A stretch of 64,000 bases of DNA. Source: Dyella acidiphila. Its GTDB lineage: Bacteria; Pseudomonadota; Gammaproteobacteria; Xanthomonadales; Rhodanobacteraceae. The position numbers were made by a program, and so were the translations under genes. How positions within the stretch are numbered: position 1 is the stretch's first letter; each line of letters starts with the position of its first letter. Shown here in pieces: positions 37,820 through 46,405 of the stretch. The stretch spans positions 744,001 to 808,000 of the forward strand of contig NZ_JACZZA010000001.1 of the NCBI RefSeq assembly GCF_014863405.1, in the 5' to 3' direction. The notes beneath the pieces are model-generated. The model saw only the letters and a list, made by a program, of their open reading frames with translations, had not been told where the DNA came from and did no database searches.

Positions 37820-38794
37820 CGCGTCGGCCGCCGCCAAGCTGCGCAGCGCAGCCATCACCTGCGTATCGGCCTGCGCGGGCGTCCAGGCGGCGATACGTGC
37901 AAGGCTGTTGTGCCGGCGCAGATAACGGATCACCTGCAGGCCGAGCCAGTAGCCGCTGCGGTTGGGCAGGCCTTGCTGATACGGCTGTCTGGCGGCATTG
38001 AACCAACGCTTGAAGACTTCCGGATGCGCAGGATCGATTGCCTGCGCGCGCGCATCGGCCAGGAAGCGTCGCGCAATCTCCGGCAGGCGACTGGCCGGCA
38101 GCGTGCCGAGCTCCGCCTGCAGCAGCAGCTCGCCGTCGTCGTGCCCGCTTGAAAGCTGGCTGCTGACGTAGGTAGCCAGACCTTCCTCGAACAGCGGAAT
38201 GGTCAGCGGCACATCCGGCATCACGCCATCGTTGCGAAAGCCTCGGTGCCGGGCGTGATAAAGATGGAACAGCTCGTGCGGCACCACGATATCGAGCTGT
38301 GCCTGTTCCAGCGCCAGGCTGTCTACGGCAAACGCCAGCACCGGACTGCCGTCGGCGAGCACACCGCTTTTTGCATCGAAGTTCGGCGCCAGCAACAGAT
38401 AGACAGGCGGCTTGGCGTCGGCATCCGGAAACCATTGGCGAAAGCGCGGCAGGGTCTGCTCCAGCATGTGCTGCAAGGCCGCCGCTTCAGCAGGAAGCCC
38501 GCGAGCGATGCCCGGATACTCGGCGAAACGCTGCTGCAACAGGCGCTGCCTGGTCTGCCGCCAATCCGGATGCAGCGCCGTTTCCCATACCACCGAGGCA
38601 TACAGGCTGCGCTGCGGGTCTTCGACCGCGCGATCCCAGGCCTGCAGTTGCTGCGCAAAGGGTTGCCCTTGCGCAGCGGTCCAGAAGCTTGCAAAAGATG
38701 CCGTAATCGCGGGCGTCGGCGTGGCGCACCATGCCGGCATCGCCACCGCGGGCAGCAACACGCTCAAGAGCCGTATTGCTGCGCGCGGAAGCAC
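37811..38794 (-). CDS. Predicted secreted zinc peptidase (DUF2268-like)
   Basis: 327 aa with a signal peptide (cleavage after WCA, about residue 24). The motif HELFHLYHARH is an HExxH zinc site and FEEGLATYVSSQL supplies the downstream Glu of a gluzincin-type enzyme, as in DUF2268 proteins. The N-terminal part has QRSLYASVVWETALHPDWRQ. Start codon lies five bases after the stop of the S9 peptidase gene, so the two are one transcript. Substrate unknown. Ends overlap the convergent permease by 9 bp. Confidence 0.72.
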   Translation of the reverse strand: MLPRAAIRLLSVLLPAVAMPAWCATPTPAITASFASFWTAAQGQPFAQQLQAWDRAVEDPQRSLYASVVWETALHPDWRQTRQRLLQQRFAEYPGIARGLPAEAAALQHMLEQTLPRFRQWFPDADAKPPVYLLLAPNFDAKSGVLADGSPVLAFAVDSLALEQAQLDIVVPHELFHLYHARHRGFRNDGVMPDVPLTIPLFEEGLATYVSSQLSSGHDDGELLLQAELGTLPASRLPEIARRFLADARAQAIDPAHPEVFKRWFNAARQPYQQGLPNRSGYWLGLQVIRYLRRHNSLARIAAWTPAQADTQVMAALRSLAAADASG

Positions 38795-38799
38795 GCGGC

Positions 38800-41133
38800 T
38801 CAGCGCCAGGGCCAGGGCTTGAGCGCGTATTCCTTCGGCGGCGTGTCGCCGGCGAGGTTATGCACGAAGTAGTCCCAGCGGCGACGGGTGACATACGGCG
38901 TATCGTCCGCATAGCCGTGATGCTCGTTGGGCAGGAACAACATGTCGAAGTCCTTGTTCGCCTTGATCAGCGCATTCACCACCAGCAAGGTGCTGTACGG
39001 CGGTACGTTGTCGTCGATCGAACCGTGCACCAGCATCAGCTTGCCCTTGAGGTTCTTGGCGATCAGCTGGTTGGCCTGGTTGTCGTAGCTGGTGGTGCCG
39101 TCTTTGTTGACGGTGAGCAGGCCCTGCCACTTCTCGGCCCAGTCGTCTTCGTAGATGCGGTTGTCGTGATTGCCGCTTTCGGCCCAGCCGACCTTGAAGA
39201 AGTCCGTATAGGTGAACATCGCATCCGCGGTGGCATTGCCGCCGCCGGAATGGCCCCAGATGCCGACGCGGTCCAGATCGATCCACGGATAGCGCTGGCC
39301 CAGCTGCTTGATCGCCGTCACCTGGTCGGGCAGCGTGTTGTCGCCCATCTGGCCGAACCACTCATCGTGGAAGGCCTTGGAACGCCACGGCGTACCCATG
39401 CCGTTGATCGCCACCACCACAAAGCCCAGCTCGGCGAGCGACTGGTTGTCGCCGTGCGAAGGCAGGAAGCCGAAGGTGAACACCGAACCGGTCTGCGGTC
39501 CCGGATAGATGTAGTCGACCACCGGATATTTCTTCTGCGGATCGAAATGCGTGGGCTTGAACATCAGGCCGTACAGTTCGGTCTTGCCGTCGCGCGCCTT
39601 CACCGTGAACGGTTCCGGCGGCTGCCAGCCGGTGGCGACCAGGCGCGACACATCGGCCTTGGCCACCGTCGCGACAGTGTGGCCGTCGCCGGCATCGCGC
39701 AGCACCGTGACCGGTGCGGTGGTGGTGGTGGAATAGCTGTCGACGAAGTACTTGCCGTCGTCGGACAGGGTGATGCGGTGATCGGCCGGTTCCGGCGTCA
39801 ACAACACCGGCTCGCCGCCGTCCAGGCTCACCTTCCAGAACTGCTCGTAATAGGGATTCACGCCCGGCGTGCGGCCTACGCCGCGGAACCACACGGTGCG
39901 CGTCTTGGCATCCACCTTCAGCACTTCGGTGACATTGCCTTCGCCGTTGGTGATCGCGTGCTTGAGCTGGCCGTTACTCAGGTCGTAGAGATACAGGTTG
40001 CCCCAGTTGTTGCGCTCGCTGAACCAGATCGCTTCATGCGTATCCGGCAGGTAGCGCCAGTTCACCATGCCGTTGCCGCTTTCGTAGTAGGTCGGCACGT
40101 CTTCGTGGAACACGGTGCGCACGGCGCCGGTCTTGGCGTCGGCGTTGCGGAAGGTTTCGTGCTTGTGGTCGCGCGAGGTGGAGACGAAGGCCAGCGTCTT
40201 GCCGTCCGTCGCCCACTTCACATCGTCCCAGCCGCCGTCCTCGCCACAGCTCACGTCATCGCACAGGCTGGAGCGATGCTGGTCGGCCGGCATCTTCAGG
40301 CGCACCAGCTTGTGCATCGGCACGTCGACGATCACGCGCTCGATCATGCTGACGTGCTGATCGCCCGGCAGCGGATATTTCCACGACTGCAGCTCCGGAT
40401 GGCCGGCGCGCGTGGTGACCAGGTACATGTCGCCGTCCTGGCGCTGGTCCTGCTGGAAAGTCGCGATCTGCTTCGAATCGGGCGACCACTCCAGGATGGC
40501 GTTGTCGGTGTGCTTCCAGCCGGCGTTGTCGGTGGCGTAGCCGAAATTTTCCACGCCGTCGGTGGTGAGCTGGGTTTCCTTGCCGGTGGCGACATCGCGC
40601 ACCCACAGGTTCCAGTTGCGGATAAAGGCTTCCTGCTTGCGGTCGGGCGAGAGCACGCCCGGCTCCTTGCCTTCCTTCACCGCGGTGCAGTTGCCCGCGT
40701 CCTTGAGGTCGCACAGATAATGCTTGGCGCCGACTTCGATCTCGGCGCGGCCGTCGGCGGCCACGCGGTAATCGCTCACGCGCAGCTTGTCGGCTTTTGC
40801 CGTGGCGTCGCCGGCCTTGTTCAGGGCGGCGGCGAGTTTGGCCTGGTCGAGCAGCGGCGATGCGCTACCGCCGGCAGCATCCATCTGCATGTAATGGTCG
40901 CCGCTGGCGTCATGATCGACGTACCAGAAATGCGTGCCGTCCAGCCAATGCACCGTGCTCACCGCGTGGTCCACCAGCGGCGTGGTGTTGTAGGCCATGA
41001 AACGTTCGGCCTGCGCATAATCTTGCGCCGTCAACGTGCGGCCGTCGGCCAGCGCGCTGCCAGAACCCGCTGCCGTAAGCAGCCCACACACCAGTGCGCC
41101 GTAAAGGCGCGACGTGCCGATTGTCGAACGCAT
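38800..41133 (-). CDS. S9 family dipeptidyl-peptidase IV-like enzyme
   Basis: 777 aa from ATG 41133, GGGAG five bases before it; a longer frame from 41169 lacks this. Signal peptide ends near ALA-DG (about residue 29). A beta-propeller domain (ILEWSPDSKQIATFQQDQRQ, FVSTSRDHKHE, WFSERNNWGNLYLYDL) leads to the catalytic alpha/beta hydrolase domain with nucleophile GHSGGG (Ser629), the Asp in GSIDDNVPPYSTLLV and His in EHHGYADD. Cleaves dipeptides from secreted peptide N-termini; proline preference is a family property, not shown here. Confidence 0.9.
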   Translation of the reverse strand: MRSTIGTSRLYGALVCGLLTAAGSGSALADGRTLTAQDYAQAERFMAYNTTPLVDHAVSTVHWLDGTHFWYVDHDASGDHYMQMDAAGGSASPLLDQAKLAAALNKAGDATAKADKLRVSDYRVAADGRAEIEVGAKHYLCDLKDAGNCTAVKEGKEPGVLSPDRKQEAFIRNWNLWVRDVATGKETQLTTDGVENFGYATDNAGWKHTDNAILEWSPDSKQIATFQQDQRQDGDMYLVTTRAGHPELQSWKYPLPGDQHVSMIERVIVDVPMHKLVRLKMPADQHRSSLCDDVSCGEDGGWDDVKWATDGKTLAFVSTSRDHKHETFRNADAKTGAVRTVFHEDVPTYYESGNGMVNWRYLPDTHEAIWFSERNNWGNLYLYDLSNGQLKHAITNGEGNVTEVLKVDAKTRTVWFRGVGRTPGVNPYYEQFWKVSLDGGEPVLLTPEPADHRITLSDDGKYFVDSYSTTTTAPVTVLRDAGDGHTVATVAKADVSRLVATGWQPPEPFTVKARDGKTELYGLMFKPTHFDPQKKYPVVDYIYPGPQTGSVFTFGFLPSHGDNQSLAELGFVVVAINGMGTPWRSKAFHDEWFGQMGDNTLPDQVTAIKQLGQRYPWIDLDRVGIWGHSGGGNATADAMFTYTDFFKVGWAESGNHDNRIYEDDWAEKWQGLLTVNKDGTTSYDNQANQLIAKNLKGKLMLVHGSIDDNVPPYSTLLVVNALIKANKDFDMLFLPNEHHGYADDTPYVTRRRWDYFVHNLAGDTPPKEYALKPWPWR

Positions 41134-41321
41134 GTCTGCTCCCAATAAAAACGTGTGCAACACAGCCACCCTATCGTTAGCACGGCTGTCCCCAACCTGT
41201 CATCGTAAACCCGCCCGGCATCCCCCACCCCTGCCAAAGGTATCGAGCGCCGGCTCCCTACGGATGGCGCGCCGCCCGGGCCGGCCTTATTGTGTGCGTC
41301 CCTACCTGCCCCCGATACCCC

Positions 41322-41708
41322 ATGAGCAACGATTTTCACGAAGCACGCCTGCTGGAAATGGTTTTCCCCGATCACACCAACCACCTGGGCACCCTGTTCG
41401 GCGGCCAGGCACTGGCCTGGATGGACAAGGCGGCCTTTATCGTCGCCTCGCGCTATGCACGCCGCACGGTGGTCACCGCGCGCTCGGAGGAAGTGAATTT
41501 CCGCGTGCCGGTGCGCAAGGGCCAGCTGGTGGAACTGGTGGCGCGCATCGTCGGCACCGGCCACAGCTCGATGAAGGTGGAAGTGGAAATGACCGCGGAA
41601 GACCCGCTCACCGGCGACCGCCGCGTCTGCACCACTGGCCGCTTCGTGATGATCGCACTCGATTCCAACGGCTCGCCGACACCGGTGCCGCCGCTGGCTG
41701 GCGCCTGA
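41322..41708 (+). CDS. Acyl-CoA thioesterase, hotdog fold
   Basis: 128 aa from ATG 41322. FPDHTNHLGTLFGGQALAWM is the conserved thioesterase motif of the YciA/BFIT group, with DKAAFIVASRYARR and KVEVEMTAEDPLTGDRRVCT completing the fold. Hydrolyses acyl-CoA to free CoA; chain-length preference cannot be read from the sequence. The glutathione S-transferase gene begins five bases after its stop, suggesting co-transcription. Divergent from the peptidase operon with a 190-bp gap. Confidence 0.9.
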   Translation: MSNDFHEARLLEMVFPDHTNHLGTLFGGQALAWMDKAAFIVASRYARRTVVTARSEEVNFRVPVRKGQLVELVARIVGTGHSSMKVEVEMTAEDPLTGDRRVCTTGRFVMIALDSNGSPTPVPPLAGA

Positions 41709-41713
41709 CGACC

Positions 41714-42463
41714 ATGTCCCAGCCATTGACCGTTATCGGCAACTACCTTTCGCCTTATGTGCGCAAAGTGCTGGCCTGCCTGGAACTGAAAGGCATCGAC
41801 TACCGCATCGATCCGATCACGCCCTTCGTCGGCGATGAGCAGTTCTCCCGCCTGAGCCCGTTGCGGCGCGTGCCGGTGCTGCTCGACGGCGAACTGGTGC
41901 TCAACGACTCCAGCGTGATCTGCCAGTACCTGGAAGACAAATACCCCGCACCGTCGCTGTATCCGGTCGATATCGTGCAGCGTGCCAAGGCGCGCTGGCT
42001 GGAGGAATACGCCGATACGCGGCTGGCCGACGTATTGGTGTGGCGACTGTTCTATCAGCTCGCCGTACTGCGCTACGTATTCAATGAGCCGACCGACGAA
42101 GACATGGTGCGCAAGGCGCGCGAGGTGGATATTCCCGCGGCGCTCGACTATCTGGAAACGCAGCTGCCGGCGGAAGGCTTTGTGTTCGACGAGCTGTCGA
42201 TCGCCGATATCAGCCTCGCCTCCTATTTCCGCACGGCCGCGTTCGTGCGCTACACCGTCGATGCGCAAAAATGGCCGCGCGTAGCAGCGCTGCTGCAGCG
42301 AACCCAGGCCCTGCCGGCGTTCCAGAAACTGGCGCACTTCGAAGACAGCATGCTGCGCATGCCGCTGGCGCAGCAGCGCGAGGCATTGGCGGCAGCAGGA
42401 GCGCCGCTGACACCGCAGACGATGGCCACCAACGTCGCTCGCCACGGGCTGCCAAGAAGCTGA
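41714..42463 (+). CDS. Glutathione S-transferase family protein
   Basis: 249 aa. Thioredoxin-like N-terminal domain with SPYVRKVLACLELKGIDYR, the cis-Pro VPVLLDG and the glutathione-contact NDSSVICQYLEDKYP; all-helical C-terminal domain from about residue 88 with SIADISLASYFR. The extra 30-residue C-terminal tail (QREALAAAGAPLTPQTMATN) is longer than in the basic family. Conjugates or transfers glutathione onto unknown electrophiles. Downstream lie REP units. Confidence 0.88.
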   Translation: MSQPLTVIGNYLSPYVRKVLACLELKGIDYRIDPITPFVGDEQFSRLSPLRRVPVLLDGELVLNDSSVICQYLEDKYPAPSLYPVDIVQRAKARWLEEYADTRLADVLVWRLFYQLAVLRYVFNEPTDEDMVRKAREVDIPAALDYLETQLPAEGFVFDELSIADISLASYFRTAAFVRYTVDAQKWPRVAALLQRTQALPAFQKLAHFEDSMLRMPLAQQREALAAAGAPLTPQTMATNVARHGLPRS

Positions 42464-42476
42464 GCGCAGGTTGGGG

Positions 42477-42560
42477 TGCCCCGGACTTGATCCGGGGGTA
42501 ACCCAACGATGTCGCTACGAAGAAAGATTGTTGGGTTACGCGGTGCTAACCCAACCTATA
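42477..42560. repeat. REP units between GST and LysR genes
   Basis: CCCCGGACTTGATCCGGGGG hairpin (42479-42498) followed by GTAACCCAACGATG and the TTGGGTTACGC-family unit at 42530-42560. The final unit's CTA supplies the LysR gene's stop codon (42556-42558), so the repeat reaches into the coding end. Same two-module order as 26563-26656. Confidence 0.8.
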
Positions 42561-43455
42561 ACTGCTTGCTCATCACATCCACCATCCAATCCACGAATAC
42601 CCGCAGTCGCGCCGGCAGCTGCCGATGCGGCGGATACAACACCGTTACCGGCAAGGATGGCGGCGGCATAGCCGGCAGGATCTGGCGCAAGGTGCCGTTG
42701 GCCAAGGCCTCCGCCACGCGATAACGCGGAAACTGCGCAATCCCCAGCCCGTGTTCGCAACAAGCCAGGTACGCCTCCACGCCGCTTACCGCGACAAACC
42801 CGGGCATGCTCACCTCGCGCCGCTTGCGCCCCACCATGAATTCCAGCGGTTCGTTGCGATGGGTGGTGGGCGAGGTCCAGTTCACGGCGTAATGCCCGTG
42901 CTGCAGATCGGCCAGCGTCTGCGGCGCACCGTGCTTGCGCACATAGCTGGTGCTGGCCACCGTCAGCTGTTCCAGCATGCCGACGCGGCGCCCGACCAGG
43001 CCCGAATCCGGCAGCTTGCCCACGCGCAGTACGCAGTCCACGCCTTCGCGCAGCAAGTCGACGAAATGGTCGCCGGTGCCGATATCCAGTTCCAGCAGGG
43101 GATAGCGCGCGAAGAACGCCGGTAGCGCCGGAATCAGCCACAGGCGTCCCATTTGCGCCGGCACGTCGATGCGCAGACGGCCGCGCGGCTGCACATTGGC
43201 TTCGCGAAAATCCGTTTCGACTGCATCCATCTCGGCCAGCAGGCGCACGCAATGGCTGTAATACGCCTCGCCATCGCGAGTGGTCTGCACGCGCCGCGTA
43301 GTCCGCCGCAACAGCTGGGTACCCAGCCGCGTCTCCAGCCGCTTGATGCTATGGGTGACGGTGGCGCGCGGCAGGTTCAGGTCATCGGCGGCGGCGGTGA
43401 AGCTGCCCAGTTCGACGATCCGCGTAAACAGGCGCATGGCATCGAGGCGGTCCAT
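42556..43455 (-). CDS. LysR family transcriptional regulator
   Basis: 299 aa. N-terminal winged helix MDRLDAMRLFTRIVELGSFT, AADDLNLPRATVTHSIKRLE, then the effector domain with AQMGRLWLIPALPAFFARYP and TGDHFVDLLREGVDCVLRVG, typical of the LysR branch that often controls a divergent oxidoreductase. Divergent to an aldo/keto reductase with a 105-bp gap that probably holds its operator; I could not identify a clear T-N11-A box. The stop codon is contributed by an adjoining REP unit. Confidence 0.92.
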   Translation of the reverse strand: MDRLDAMRLFTRIVELGSFTAAADDLNLPRATVTHSIKRLETRLGTQLLRRTTRRVQTTRDGEAYYSHCVRLLAEMDAVETDFREANVQPRGRLRIDVPAQMGRLWLIPALPAFFARYPLLELDIGTGDHFVDLLREGVDCVLRVGKLPDSGLVGRRVGMLEQLTVASTSYVRKHGAPQTLADLQHGHYAVNWTSPTTHRNEPLEFMVGRKRREVSMPGFVAVSGVEAYLACCEHGLGIAQFPRYRVAEALANGTLRQILPAMPPPSLPVTVLYPPHRQLPARLRVFVDWMVDVMSKQL

Positions 43456-43560
43456 GGATTGTTGATCCAGATGGAATGGTGATGCCCATTATTGAGTATT
43501 TATCGCAGGCCCGCATGCACTGAAGATGCGCTATCCCCCGCCCCCACCATGAGACTCATC

Positions 43561-44553
43561 ATGCAGACACGCACACTCGGCAAGCACGGTCCGGCTGTCT
43601 CCGCCCTCGGCCTCGGCTGCATGGGCATGAGCGATTTCTACGGCAAGCGCGACGACGCCGAATCGATCGCCACCATCCAGCACGCGCTGGACCGCGGCAT
43701 CACCCTGCTCGATACGGCCGACATGTACGGCCCCTTCATCAATGAAGAACTGGTCGGCAAGGCGATCAAGGGCCGCCGCGAGGATGCGTTCCTGGCCACC
43801 AAGTTCGGCATCGTGCGCGATCCGAACGATCCGGCCAAGCGCGCCATCAGCGGCCGTCCGGAATATGTGCGCGCCAGCTGCGACAACAGCCTCAAGCGCC
43901 TGGGCGTGGAGCGCATCGACCTGTATTACCAGCACCGCGTGGATCCGAATGTGCCGATCGAGGAAACCGTCGGCGCGATGGCCGAGCTGGTGGCCGCGGG
44001 CAAGGTGCGTTATCTGGGCCTGTCCGAAGCCTCGGCGCAGAACATCGAGCGTGCCAGCAAGGTGCACCCGATCAGCGCACTGCAGAGCGAGCTGTCGCTG
44101 TGGACGCGCGATCCGGAAGAGAACGGCACGCTCGCCATGTGCCGCAAGCTGGGCGTGGCACTGGTGGCGTATTCGCCGCTGGGCCGCGGCTTCCTGACCG
44201 GATCGATCACCCGGCCGGAGGATTTCGAGGCCAACGATTTCCGCCGCACCAATCCGCGTTTCGTCGGCGAGAACTTCGCGCGCAACCTGCTGCTGGTCGA
44301 GCAGGTCAAGACCATGGCCCTGGAAAAAGGCTGCACGCCGGCCCAGCTCGCGTTGGCCTGGGTACTGGCGCAAGGCCCCGACGTGCTGGCCATTCCGGGC
44401 ACCAAGCAGCGCGCGCGCCTGGATGAAAACCTCGGCGCGCTGGAGGTGCAGCTGAGCCAGGAAGACCTAGCCTCAATCGAGCGGATTTTCCCGGTGGAAG
44501 CCGTATCCGGTGCGCGCTATACCGAAGCCGGCATGGTGCATATCAATAAATAA
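43561..44553 (+). CDS. Aldo/keto reductase
   Basis: 330 aa from ATG 43561 (an upstream in-frame ATG at 43546 adds four residues). The catalytic tetrad is visible: Asp and Tyr in [10 protein letters not shown], Lys in LATKFG, His in YYQHRVD. The NADPH site follows ([29 protein letters not shown]). Close to the YajO/YhdN-like aldo-keto reductases that reduce aldehydes and methylglyoxal. Probably controlled by the divergent LysR regulator. Confidence 0.93.
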   Translation: MQTRTLGKHGPAVSALGLGCMGMSDFYGKRDDAESIATIQHALDRGITLLDTADMYGPFINEELVGKAIKGRREDAFLATKFGIVRDPNDPAKRAISGRPEYVRASCDNSLKRLGVERIDLYYQHRVDPNVPIEETVGAMAELVAAGKVRYLGLSEASAQNIERASKVHPISALQSELSLWTRDPEENGTLAMCRKLGVALVAYSPLGRGFLTGSITRPEDFEANDFRRTNPRFVGENFARNLLLVEQVKTMALEKGCTPAQLALAWVLAQGPDVLAIPGTKQRARLDENLGALEVQLSQEDLASIERIFPVEAVSGARYTEAGMVHINK

Positions 44554-44591
44554 GCCAGCGGCAGCGCATGCCGCGCAGTAAAATGCGCGGC

Positions 44592-45416
44592 ATGAGCACT
44601 CCCGAACACTCCCCGCTCGGCAAGCACACCGTCTACGCCGACCGCTACGATCCCAGCCTGCTGTTCCCCATTCCGCGCCAGGCCAAGCGCGACGACATCG
44701 GCGTGCAACAGCCGCTGCCGTTCCACGGCGTGGATATCTGGAACGCCTACGAGCTGTCGTGGCTGGACATGCACGGCAAGCCGGTGGCGGCCGTGGCCGA
44801 ATTCCACGTGCCGGCGACCTCGCCGAACATCATCGAATCGAAGTCGTTCAAGCTGTATCTCAACGGCTTTGCGCAGGAACCGCTGGCCAACGCCGCTGCG
44901 CTGAACGCCCTGCTGCAGCAGGACCTTTCGCGTGCCGCCGGCGCGCCGGTGATGGTGTATATCCGCGAACCGCGCGCGGCCAGGCATGTTTTTGCCGATC
45001 TCGAGGGCGAATCGATCGACGCGCTGCCGGTCGCCATCGACCACTACGGACCGCCCAGGCCCGACTATCTGCGCGCCGACAGCAACGGCAGCACCGTCGA
45101 GGAAATGCTGGTCTCCGACCTGCTGCGCTCCAACTGCCCGGTCACCGGCCAGCCCGACTGGGGCAGCGTGCAGATCGCCTACCGCGGCCATGCGCTGGAT
45201 CGCGAAGGCCTGCTGCGCTACCTCGTGTCCTTCCGCACGCACAACGAATTCCACGAGCAGTGCGTGGAGCGCATTTTCGTCGACCTCATGCAGCACTGCC
45301 GCCCGGAGCGGCTGAGCGTGTATGCGCGCTATACGCGTCGCGGCGGCCTGGACATCAACCCCTTCCGCAGCAGCGAAGCCGGCCTGCCGGCGAATCTCCG
45401 CGGCGCGCGGCAATAG
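44592..45416 (+). CDS. queF: NADPH-dependent 7-cyano-7-deazaguanine reductase QueF, long form
   Basis: 274 aa from ATG 44592. Reduces preQ0 to preQ1 in queuosine synthesis for tRNA. Has the two-part architecture of long QueF: the N-terminal half with [21 protein letters not shown] and the C-terminal half with [20 protein letters not shown], where the Cys is the nucleophile and the following Asp is the general acid. [13 protein letters not shown] is also conserved. The remaining que genes are elsewhere. Confidence 0.95.
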   Translation: MSTPEHSPLGKHTVYADRYDPSLLFPIPRQAKRDDIGVQQPLPFHGVDIWNAYELSWLDMHGKPVAAVAEFHVPATSPNIIESKSFKLYLNGFAQEPLANAAALNALLQQDLSRAAGAPVMVYIREPRAARHVFADLEGESIDALPVAIDHYGPPRPDYLRADSNGSTVEEMLVSDLLRSNCPVTGQPDWGSVQIAYRGHALDREGLLRYLVSFRTHNEFHEQCVERIFVDLMQHCRPERLSVYARYTRRGGLDINPFRSSEAGLPANLRGARQ

Positions 45417-45591
45417 CCGCCAGGCCGCTCCAGGCACGGACGGCTACACGGCTTTCCGCCTGCTGCTCGGGTACACTCTGCCGCCCTGCTGGTCATCGGC
45501 ACTTCAGATCGAGGGCGCTAGCCTTGCCAGCTGCTCCAAGGTCGTTGGCCTTACGGCTTCTCCCGCACTATCAAATTTCGGAATTCCGCCC

Positions 45592-46206
45592 ATGAAACTC
45601 TCCGCACGTTCCGCCGCCCTCTACAGCGTCACGTTTGCCGGCCTGCTGGCGCTCAGCGCCTGCGGCAAGAACGAGCAGCAGCCGGCGAACCAGCCTGCCG
45701 CGTCGAGCACGGCGCCGGCCCCGGCGGCAGCGGGCACCGCCGCCAAGCCGGCGGCGACCAGCACCGCACCGGCCGCACCGGCGCCGGCCCCGGCCAGCAC
45801 CGCCACGGCTCCGGCGCATGCCGCCACCGCAGCGGCTGCCGCCCCGGCCACGGCTGACAACAGCGGCTTCCAGGTCAGCGGCGTGACCCTGGGCGATGCG
45901 GTCACCCCGGACCACAAGGTGAAGAAGGACATGACCACCTTCTCGCCCAGCCAGAAGACCATCTACGTCAGCGTCGACACCAGCGGCAGCACCGCCGGTG
46001 CCACGCTCAACGCCAAGTGGAGCTACCTGGAAGGCAGCAGCCAGCTGGTCACCAGCACCAGCCAGTCGATCATCGCCGACGGCCCGGCCACCACTACCTT
46101 CCGCGTGCAGAACCCGAACCTGTGGCCGGAAGGCAAGTACAAGGTGGATATCTCGCTCGACGGCAAGCAGGTGCAGAGCAAGAACTTCGAAGTCAAGAAG
46201 GGCTGA
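45592..46206 (+). CDS. Lipoprotein with Ala/Pro-rich linker
   Basis: 204 aa. Lipobox LSAC with the modified Cys at residue 24 (FAGLLALSACGK). A low-complexity Ala/Pro/Thr linker (about 30-90) precedes a globular C-terminal part (FQVSGVTLGDAVTPDHKVKK, WPEGKYKVDISLDGKQVQSK) that reads like a small immunoglobulin-like beta domain. No family name is clear. Start at ATG 45592. A strong terminator follows. Confidence 0.7.
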   Translation: MKLSARSAALYSVTFAGLLALSACGKNEQQPANQPAASSTAPAPAAAGTAAKPAATSTAPAAPAPAPASTATAPAHAATAAAAAPATADNSGFQVSGVTLGDAVTPDHKVKKDMTTFSPSQKTIYVSVDTSGSTAGATLNAKWSYLEGSSQLVTSTSQSIIADGPATTTFRVQNPNLWPEGKYKVDISLDGKQVQSKNFEVKKG

Positions 46207-46230
46207 GCTGCATCGACATGATGTAAACCG

Positions 46231-46255
46231 GGGCGCCCCGACGGGCGCCCTTTTT
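46231..46255 (+). terminator. Rho-independent terminator
   Basis: GGGCGCC stem (46231-46237) with its complement (46244-46250) and a run of five T, 24 bp after the lipoprotein stop. Confidence 0.9.
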
Positions 46256-46405
46256 CTGTTGATGGCATGGCGTTGCGCAAGCTGTATTTGATCCGGCGCA
46301 TGTCGCGCACCACACACACATCGTTGCAAAAGGCGTCGCAGGTTATTAACTGCAATGGCCAGTGTGGCACCATCAACAGGCTGGGGAATCGAGAGAGTCA
46401 GTAGC

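Noticed and set aside
46355..46405. Earlier ATG for mprF
   Set aside because: No Shine-Dalgarno sequence precedes it, while the GTG at 46406 has GAGAG. Kept as an alternative only.
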